Source: Planctomycetota bacterium (GTDB taxonomy: Bacteria > Planctomycetota > UBA1135 > UBA2386). From it: a stretch of DNA of 64,000 nt. A program made the translations under genes and the position numbers. Below are positions 1 to 5,426 of the stretch, in pieces. The notes under the pieces are model-generated. The model did not search any database, was not told the origin of the DNA, and was given only the letters and a program-made list of their open reading frames with translations. Each line of letters begins with the position of its first letter. Within the stretch, counting starts at the first letter, position 1. Where the stretch lies: the NCBI GenBank assembly GCA_028281765.1, contig JANQJF010000086.1, forward strand, positions 38,484 through 102,483. Reading direction: 5' to 3'.

Positions 1-701
1 TGCGGCAGCAGCACGGCGAATTCGTCGCCGCCGAAGCGTGCCGCGAAGTCCGTCTCGCGGCACGACGACTTGAGCGTCGCCGCGACGGTGCGCAGCACCT
101 CGTCCCCGAACGCGTAGTCGGTCGTGTCGTTGATCGTCTTGAAGTTGTCGACGTCGATGAGCAGCAGCGACAGCGGATCTTGGTTGCGCTGCGCGCGCTT
201 GAACTCGACGTGCAGCAGGTTGCGGAAGTGCTGTTCGCTGAGCAGCTCGGTCTTGAAGTCGTTCGTGACCTGGCCCTGCAGCTCGCGCGCGAGTTCGTGC
301 AGGCCGTTGACGTGGTCGAGCGCGGCGGCGGCGAGCTCCACGCGGTGCAGGATCTCGTCGATCGAATGGGGCGGCATCACGAAGTCGCGGAGCGGCACCG
401 CGAGGTGGCGCGCCTCCTCGAGGCCGTCCGGAGAGTCGACCAGGACCAGCACCGAGATCGGGCCGCGCCGGTGCAGGGCCTCGAGCAGGCCGAACTCCAC
501 GCCCTGCCGTCGCAGGACCAGCGGGTTCAGGATCGCGAGGTCGAACGACCCGGACTCGGTGAGTCGCTGGCTCGCGTCGAGGCTCCGGGACTCGGTCACG
601 TCGTATCCGGTCCGCCGCAGGTGCCCGACCATTTCGCCGAGGTCGTCGCGCCGGTGGTTCAGCACCAGGGCTCGACGTATCCCTTTGCCAGGCACGGACA
701 T
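1..701 (-). CDS. Diguanylate cyclase with degenerate N-terminal receiver-like domain (partial, 3' end off window)
   Basis: The gene reads leftward from an ATG at 701 and runs off the left edge; 233 residues are visible. Residues about 165-233 begin a GGDEF domain with IDVDNFKTIND and an intact FGGDEF signature at about 223-228, so it probably makes cyclic di-GMP. Residues about 8-125 have the length and hydrophobic pattern of a response-regulator receiver. However, the beta-3 position that normally holds the phosphoacceptor Asp reads AILNPLVL, with Asn at about 59, and the usual acidic pair after beta-1 is not clear. The domain is therefore probably not phosphorylated in the usual way. It diverges from the rpsB operon. 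Confidence 0.85.
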   Translation of the reverse strand, partial: MSVPGKGIRRALVLNHRRDDLGEMVGHLRRTGYDVTESRSLDASQRLTESGSFDLAILNPLVLRRQGVEFGLLEALHRRGPISVLVLVDSPDGLEEARHLAVPLRDFVMPPHSIDEILHRVELAAAALDHVNGLHELARELQGQVTNDFKTELLSEQHFRNLLHVEFKRAQRNQDPLSLLLIDVDNFKTINDTTDYAFGDEVLRTVAATLKSSCRETDFAARFGGDEFAVLLP

Positions 702-894
702 ATCAATCAACGGGGTGGTCTCTCAGGATGCGGCCGGGCCGGAGGCTCGGGGTCGTGGAGGGGGGATCTCGGTCTCGGACCGCCGCGACGGACGTCGGCC
801 CGGTACCAGATCTTCGCATCCGGCTGGGCATCTCGCCACAGTCCGCTGAGATCACGGAATTTAGGTGATCGCGCCGGGACGCGAAAGTCCGCCC

Positions 895-922
895 TTGAAC
901 CGCGGGGGGCGGTTCTTAGAAT
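895..922 (+). promoter_or_regulatory. Sigma-70-like promoter of the rpsB operon with a palindrome in its spacer
   Basis: TTGAAC (895-900) and TAGAAT (917-922) are separated by 16 bp. The start of transcription would fall about 50 nt before the rpsB start codon. The spacer region holds a perfect inverted repeat, GAACCGC-GGGGG-GCGGTTC (897-915), that overlaps the -35 box and could be an operator. The 277-bp gap between the diguanylate cyclase and rpsB shows nothing else of note. Confidence 0.55.
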
Positions 923-978
923 CCCGCGCCCCAAATCCCCGTTCGCACCGAAAAACCACCGCAGGAAACGGATCTACC

Positions 979-2109
979 GTGCCAGTCGTAACCGTTCAGG
1001 AACTCATCGACGCCGGCGTCCATTTTGGACACCAGGCCCGTCGCTGGAACCCGAAGATGAAGCCCTTCATCCACGGTCGCCGGCACAAGATCCACGTGAT
1101 CAACCTCAAGGAGACCATCCGCGGTCTCTACCAGGCACGTCACTTCCTCAACCAGATCGCCTCGATGGGTGGTCAGGTCGTGTTCTGCGGCACGAAGCGT
1201 CAGATCCGCGCCGTCGTCTCCTCGGAGGCGAAGCGCTGCAACATGCCGGCGATCACCGAGCGGTGGATCGGTGGCACGCTGACGAACTTCAACACGGTGC
1301 GTGAGCGGCTGACTCGCCTCGAAGAGATCGAGGCGATGGAAGCGGACGGCAGCCTCGAGCTGCACAAGAAGAAGGCGCAAGCCATGCTTCGCCGGGAGAT
1401 GCGCAAGATCCAGCGCAACCTCGAGGGTGTCCGTGAGCTGCACGGCCTGCCGTCGGCGATCGTCGTCGTCGACCCGCGCCGCGAAGAGATCACGATGCGC
1501 GAGGCGCAACGGATGAACGTCCCGGTCGTCGCGATCCTCGACACCGACTGTGATCCGGATCTCGCGGACATCGCGATTCCGGCGAACGACGACGCGATGA
1601 GCTCCGTGCAGCTGATCCTGTCGAAGCTCGCGGATGCGATCATCGAAGGTCGCGCGACCGTCAACGAAGCCGACCTCGCCGCAGCGCAGCGGAATGCCGC
1701 GAACGATCCGCGTGCGCGCGAGATCGCCGGTCGCCGCCAGCAAGAGCGTGGCCCGCAGCGTGGTGGACGCGGCGGTGGTCGTGGTGGTCAGCAGGGTGGC
1801 CGTGGTGGCGGTGGTGGTCGAGGCGGTGGACGCTTCGCCGCGCGCGCTGGTGGTCACGCCGAGACGGTCAGCATCGGTGGACAGGCCGAGGCGCCCGAGA
1901 CGAAGCCGGTCGAGGCTCCGCCGACGGACGCGCCGGCTGCGGCCGACGCGCCGGCTCCGGAAGCGCCCGCGACCCCGGCTCCGGAAGCTCCGGCGCCTGC
2001 TCCTGAGGCTGCCGCTCCCGAGGCTCCGGCCGCGGATGCCCCGGCCCCTGAGGCCCCCGCAGCCGACGCGACGCCGCCGGCGGAAGACAAGCCCGAAGGC
2101 CAGAGCTGA
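979..2109 (+). CDS. rpsB: 30S ribosomal protein S2 with long RGG and Ala/Pro C-terminal extension
   Basis: This is ribosomal protein S2, first gene of rpsB-tsf-pyrH-frr. The body (about residues 1-250) has standard S2 landmarks: GVHFGHQARRWNPKM, FCGTKRQ, ITERWIGGTLTN and the nucleotide-fold-like IVVVDP. The GTG at 979 is preceded by AGGAA and matches the family N-terminus; an upstream GTG at 865 would add 38 unlikely residues. At 376 residues it is far longer than the usual 230-260. From about residue 254 there is a Gly/Arg block with repeated RGG/GRGG, and from about 302 an Ala/Pro/Glu-rich low-complexity tail. The S2 identification is firm; the role of the tail is unknown. Confidence 0.97.
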   Translation: MPVVTVQELIDAGVHFGHQARRWNPKMKPFIHGRRHKIHVINLKETIRGLYQARHFLNQIASMGGQVVFCGTKRQIRAVVSSEAKRCNMPAITERWIGGTLTNFNTVRERLTRLEEIEAMEADGSLELHKKKAQAMLRREMRKIQRNLEGVRELHGLPSAIVVVDPRREEITMREAQRMNVPVVAILDTDCDPDLADIAIPANDDAMSSVQLILSKLADAIIEGRATVNEADLAAAQRNAANDPRAREIAGRRQQERGPQRGGRGGGRGGQQGGRGGGGGRGGGRFAARAGGHAETVSIGGQAEAPETKPVEAPPTDAPAAADAPAPEAPATPAPEAPAPAPEAAAPEAPAADAPAPEAPAADATPPAEDKPEGQS

Positions 2110-2187
2110 GTCCCGGCTCGGCCCTGCGCTGCGACCCGAATTTCCAACCCACATCCGACCCCACGGCGGGCGTCTGCCCGCAGAACG

Positions 2188-2790
2188 ATGGCTCAAATCG
2201 ACGCGAAGACCGTGATGGAGCTCCGGAAGATGACCGGCGCCCCGATGATGGACTGCAAGGCCGCTCTCCAGGAGACCGGCGGCGATATCGAGAAGGCACG
2301 TGACGAGCTTCGCAAGAAGGGCCTGCAGACGGCCGATGCGAAGGCCGGTCGCGAGTCCTCCGAAGGCACCGTGTTCAGCTACGTCCACCACGACGGCAAG
2401 CTGGGCGTGATGGCCGAAGTCACCTGCGAAACCGACTTCGTCGCTCGCAACGAGGACTTCAAGGAGTTCGGCAAGAAGCTCTGCCTGCACATCGCCGCGT
2501 TCACGCCGCGTTTCCTGACGCGCGAAGAGGTCGACGAGTCGGTCCTCGCAAAGGAGCGTGAGATCGTCACCGAGCAGACCCGCCAGCAGATGGCGGGCAA
2601 GCCGGACGCCGTCATCGAGAAGGCCGTCGACGGTCGCATGGGCAAGTTCTTCAGCGAGAACTGCCTGCTCGATCAGAACTGGATCGACGATGACAAGGCC
2701 TCGGTCGAGGAGACCCGCAAGGGTCTCGTCGGCAAGATCGGCGAGAACATCCAGATTCGCCGCTTCGTGCGGATGAAGCTCGGAGAGTGA
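2188..2790 (+). CDS. tsf: Elongation factor Ts (short form)
   Basis: This is EF-Ts, the nucleotide exchange factor for EF-Tu. The N-terminal UBA-like helix region includes VMELRKMTGAPMMDCKAAL (about residues 10-28), followed by the core with VTCETDFVARN. At 200 residues it is the short Thermus/chloroplast-like form, not the roughly 280-residue E. coli form, so part of the core is missing. It follows rpsB after 78 nt; the leader contains a small GCGGGC/GCCCGC hairpin just before the ATG and no strong Shine-Dalgarno sequence. pyrH follows almost without a gap. Confidence 0.96.
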   Translation: MAQIDAKTVMELRKMTGAPMMDCKAALQETGGDIEKARDELRKKGLQTADAKAGRESSEGTVFSYVHHDGKLGVMAEVTCETDFVARNEDFKEFGKKLCLHIAAFTPRFLTREEVDESVLAKEREIVTEQTRQQMAGKPDAVIEKAVDGRMGKFFSENCLLDQNWIDDDKASVEETRKGLVGKIGENIQIRRFVRMKLGE

Positions 2791-2792
2791 CG

Positions 2793-3515
2793 ATGGCGCC
2801 CGCCGAACTCCGCCGTGTTCTCCTGAAGATCAGCGGCGAGAGTCTCGCGCGCCCCGGTGAGTCCGGCATCGACCCCGAGGTCGCCGCCGAGATCGCCGAA
2901 GAGATCCGCTCCGTCACCGAACTCGGCGTCGGCATCGCCGTCGTCGTCGGCGCGGGCAACCTGGTCCGCGGCGCGGAGTTCGCCCGTCTCGGGACGAACC
3001 GCGCGACCGGTGACCACATGGGCATGCTCGGCACCGCGATCAACACGCTCGCGTTGCAGGACGCACTCGAGCGGATCGAGATCGAGACGCGGGCGATGTC
3101 CGCGATCGAGGTCAACGCGGTCATGGAGCCGTACATCCGCCGCCGTGCGCTGCGCCACATGGATCGCGGCCGCGTCGTGATCCTCGCCGGCGGCACCGGC
3201 AACCCGTACTTCACAACCGACACCGCCGCCGCGCTGCGCGCGACCGAGCTCGGCGTCGACGCCGTGCTGAAGGCGACCAAGGTCGACGGCGTCTACACCG
3301 CCGATCCCAAGCTCGATCCTGACGCGACGAGGCTGACCGCCGTGTCCTTCCAGGACTGCCTCGACCAGGACCTACGGGTCATGGACCGCACCGCGTTCAC
3401 CCTGTGCATGGAGAACGACATGCCGATCATGGTGTTCGACATGTTCGTGAAGGGGAACATGAAGCGGGCGGTGCAGCGGGAGGAGATCGGGACCTGGGTC
3501 ACCAGCGCGCCATAG
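2793..3515 (+). CDS. pyrH: UMP kinase
   Basis: This is bacterial UMP kinase of the amino-acid-kinase fold, converting UMP to UDP; the length (240 residues) is normal. Visible motifs are LLKISGESL at the N-terminus, VVVGAGNLVRG (about residues 50-60) and the nucleotide-site region GTGNPYFTTDTAAALRA with KATKVDGVYTADP. The ATG at 2793 lies 2 nt after the tsf stop and is preceded by GGAGAG at good spacing. An in-frame GTG at 2787 overlapping the tsf stop is the alternative. Cotranscription with rpsB and tsf is likely. The stop codon lies in the loop of a GC hairpin. Confidence 0.96.
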   Translation: MAPAELRRVLLKISGESLARPGESGIDPEVAAEIAEEIRSVTELGVGIAVVVGAGNLVRGAEFARLGTNRATGDHMGMLGTAINTLALQDALERIEIETRAMSAIEVNAVMEPYIRRRALRHMDRGRVVILAGGTGNPYFTTDTAAALRATELGVDAVLKATKVDGVYTADPKLDPDATRLTAVSFQDCLDQDLRVMDRTAFTLCMENDMPIMVFDMFVKGNMKRAVQREEIGTWVTSAP

Positions 3516-3522
3516 GCGCGCT
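3504..3522 (+). terminator. GC hairpin over the pyrH stop codon
   Basis: AGCGCGCC (3504-3511) and GGCGCGCT (3515-3522) form a perfect 8-bp stem with a 3-nt loop that includes part of the TAG stop. No real U-tract follows (GACTTGTCC). It could end or attenuate the rpsB-tsf-pyrH message, but a simple intrinsic terminator is not proven. Confidence 0.35.
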
Positions 3523-3573
3523 GACTTGTCCTTGCCCCTCCTTGCCTGCCAGGGCGCGGCTGAGGCCATCTCC

Positions 3574-4121
3574 GGCAAGGGCAAGGGCCCCAGAGATGCC
3601 TCCTGCGGAGGCCACCACGTGAGTCAAGCGTGCCATCACGCTCGATCGACGAGCCGTCTCGAGCAGTCATCAGCCTTGGGACTTCCGCAACACCAAGGGA
3701 ACCACGGGCACCACGTGAGTCGGGCAGTCGGGCCAACCGGCAGACCGACGATCGATGGCAGACGACGATCCTCTCCGTTCCCTTTGGAAAACGGGGCAGC
3801 CGTCACGGCAACCACGGTCTTGGCCGCTCCACGCAACGGGTTGGTTCGAGACCGTCCGACGACCGAGATCGCCGGCCAGCCCCATTGCTTCGGCAGTCTT
3901 TCCAAGAATTGATCGTTGCAGAGGGCTGTCACTGCTCGATCGCGTGTGAGTCACCAGAACCGCGGGAACGCCAAACTCACGTGGTGCTCGTGGTTCCCTT
4001 GGTGTTGCGGAAGTCGCGGGGCTGTCGACCGCCCGACATGGGCCGTCGACCAAGCGTGCAGGCACGCCCCACTCACGTGGTGGCCTCCGCAGGAGGCATC
4101 TCTGGTGCCCTTGCCCTTGCC
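3574..4121. repeat. 548-bp imperfect palindromic element, MITE-like, no convincing ORF
   Basis: The ends are long inverted repeats: 3575-3624 matches the complement of 4071-4120 at 49 of 50 positions. An inner pair, 3680-3720 and 3975-4015, matches inversely at 40 of 41. Each of the four blocks carries CACCACGTGAGT at its inner end (3613, 3709 and, inverted, 3975 and 4071). The outer blocks also contain a small GCCTCC-TGC-GGAGGC hairpin. The 254-bp core between the inner arms has no clear protein. The 11-mer CCTTGCCCCTC occurs at 3530-3540 and 4115-4125, but it overlaps the right arm and is not a clean target duplication. Open frames here on both strands look like translated repeat. A non-autonomous mobile or structural repeat is the most likely reading. 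Confidence 0.75.
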
Positions 4122-4136
4122 CCTCGACCCCTGCCT

Positions 4137-4259
4137 GAGACGGTGGTGGCCCACCAGACCGCGGCGCTCGCCAAGGACCGCATCCTCCAGCAGGCCACGA
4201 TCTCGATTCTGGCCCAGGCCAATGCGGCGCCCGAGCTCGCGTTGCCGCTGTTGCCGTGA
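4137..4259 (+). pseudogene. 3' remnant of a flagellin gene
   Basis: The last 40 codons before TGA (4257-4259) encode a typical flagellin C-terminal helix. It has the ALAKDRILQQA and ILAQANAAP signatures and ends in LALPLLP, matching the D0 C-terminal pattern (ltrxqIlqqa...mlaqAnxxP...LL) of bacterial flagellins. The D0/D1 N-terminal part and the middle are absent. The reading frame upstream enters the palindromic element, so this looks like the surviving tail of a gene truncated next to, or by, that element. No other flagellar gene is present in the window. It has no start codon or promoter of its own. Confidence 0.75.
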
Positions 4260-4302
4260 CGCAGGCGTGCGCCGATTCCCGGGCTTCGCTACGATCGGCG
4301 CC

Positions 4303-4869
4303 ATGAACGAGGTCGTCCAAGAGATCGTCATGGAGTTCGAGGACAAGGTGGAGAAGGCGATTCACCACCTCACGGAGCACCTCGGAGGCATCCGCACGGG
4401 CCGGGCTTCGCCGGCGCTCGTCGACACGATTCGGGTCGAGGCGTATGGCGCGCAGAGTCCCCTGAACCAGCTCGCGCACATCTCGGTGCCGGAGGCCCGG
4501 CAGCTGATGGTCAAGCCGTTCGACCCCTCGATCATGAAGGACATCGAGCGGGCGCTGCTGACGTCGGATCTCGGGCTCTCCCCGGCGAACGACGGCAAGG
4601 TGATCCGGCTTTCGTTGCCGCCACTGTCCGAGGAGCAGCGCACCAAGCTCGTCGGCAAGGTCAAGGAGATGGCCGAGGCGGCCCGCGTCGCCCTGCGGAA
4701 TTCGCGCCGGGACGCCAACAAGCACGCCGACCAGGCGCAGAAGGATCACGGCCTGACCGAGGACTTCAACCGCGACCTCCACGACCAGGTCCAGGACCTG
4801 CTCAAGAAGGCCGAGACGCGGGTCGACGAGATCCTCGCGAAGAAGACCGAAGAGATCATGACCGACTGA
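4303..4869 (+). CDS. frr: Ribosome recycling factor
   Basis: This is ribosome recycling factor, which splits post-termination ribosomes with EF-G. At 188 residues it has normal length. Family motifs are LGGIRTGRASPALVD (about residues 27-41), a central beta-rich domain with PLNQLAHISVPE and a long C-terminal helix ending in EILAKKTEEIM. The ATG at 4303 gives the standard N-terminus; longer upstream frames run through the flagellin remnant in another context. In many bacteria frr directly follows pyrH. Here about 790 bp of repeat element and remnant separate them, so frr may need its own promoter. Confidence 0.96.
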   Translation: MNEVVQEIVMEFEDKVEKAIHHLTEHLGGIRTGRASPALVDTIRVEAYGAQSPLNQLAHISVPEARQLMVKPFDPSIMKDIERALLTSDLGLSPANDGKVIRLSLPPLSEEQRTKLVGKVKEMAEAARVALRNSRRDANKHADQAQKDHGLTEDFNRDLHDQVQDLLKKAETRVDEILAKKTEEIMTD

Positions 4870-4888
4870 ATCGCGGCTCGATCCTGTG

Positions 4889-4907
4889 CGCCCGAACGCA
4901 TCGGGCG
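4889..4907 (+). terminator. Hairpin downstream of frr
   Basis: CGCCCGA-ACGCA-TCGGGCG forms a perfect 7-bp stem with a 5-nt loop, 20 nt after the frr stop. There is no U-tract, so it is only a candidate terminator or 3'-end stabilising hairpin. Confidence 0.4.
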
Positions 4908-4978
4908 AACGAGGGCTCGATTCCGCAGTTCTCCGCACTCAGAGGCCGTCTCCGGGCCCCTCTAGGGAGGGTTCGAGC

Positions 4979-5028
4979 TTGACTCCCGTTGTGGGCTGGA
5001 GACACTCCCTCACCCGGGTTCGCCCGGG
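4979..5028 (+). promoter_or_regulatory. Possible tRNA-Lys promoter region with TTCG hairpin
   Basis: TTGACT (4979-4984) has a weak -10-like GACACT (5001-5006) 16 bp downstream. This is followed by CCCGGG-TTCG-CCCGGG (5013-5028), which can form a 6-bp stem capped by a TTCG tetraloop just before the tRNA. The -35 is good and the -10 is poor, so this is tentative. Confidence 0.3.
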
Positions 5029-5035
5029 ATTCCAC

Positions 5036-5107
5036 GGGGGCGTAGCTCAGTGGTAGAGCAGCGGATTTTTAATCCGCTGGTCGCAGGTTCGATCCCTGCC
5101 GCCCTCA
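5036..5107 (+). tRNA. tRNA-Lys (anticodon TTT)
   Basis: The 72-nt cloverleaf has acceptor arms GGGGGCG and CGCCCTC (one G-T pair), D-arm GCTCAGTGGTAGAGC, anticodon stem GCGGA/TCCGC with loop TTTTTAA, and T-arm GCAGG-TTCGATC-CCTGC. Anticodon TTT reads Lys codons. CCA is not encoded. Confidence 0.96.
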
Positions 5108-5137
5108 CGAACTTTCCCCTGGCACTGCACTTCCGTC

Positions 5138-5404
5138 ATGCCGCTCGACGCGGATTTCCTCAGCAAGCTCGTCTGTCCGAAGACCCGTCAGCCCCTGCGG
5201 CAGGCGAGTGCGGAAGAGCTCTCCGCGGTCAACGGCCGTATCGATTCCGGGGAAGCGCGCTCAGCTGGCGGGGAGACGATTTCCGATCCGGTGGAGGAAG
5301 GTCTCGTGCCCGAGGGCGCGGCGATCCTCTACCCTGTGCGGGACGGCGTGCCGGTCCTGCTCGCCGAGGAAGCCATCGAGCTTCCCGACCCATCCGCACG
5401 GTGA
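5138..5404 (+). CDS. Trm112-like small protein (UPF0434/YcaR family)
   Basis: This 88-residue protein has the N-terminal FLSKLVCPKTRQPL and C-terminal AILYPVRDGVPVLLAEEAI signatures of the Trm112/YcaR family. Relatives act as small zinc-ribbon-like partners that stabilise methyltransferases; bacterial members are mostly uncharacterised. Only one cysteine remains (LVCPK), so a full zinc site is not formed, as in many bacterial members. The ATG at 5138 is 30 nt after tRNA-Lys and the gene ends 22 nt before the large anchored protein downstream, so the two may be cotranscribed. Confidence 0.8.
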   Translation: MPLDADFLSKLVCPKTRQPLRQASAEELSAVNGRIDSGEARSAGGETISDPVEEGLVPEGAAILYPVRDGVPVLLAEEAIELPDPSAR

Positions 5405-5426
5405 CACAGACACACGGTGAACCGAG

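Noticed and set aside
916..2490. Long antisense frame over rpsB and tsf
   Set aside because: It mirrors the high-G+C coding strand of two well-known genes and has no family motif.
3630..4938. Open frames on both strands across the palindromic element and frr
   Set aside because: The same residues (for example PREPRAPRE) are produced on both strands by the inverted repeats, and the rest is antisense to frr. Only the flagellin tail is supported.
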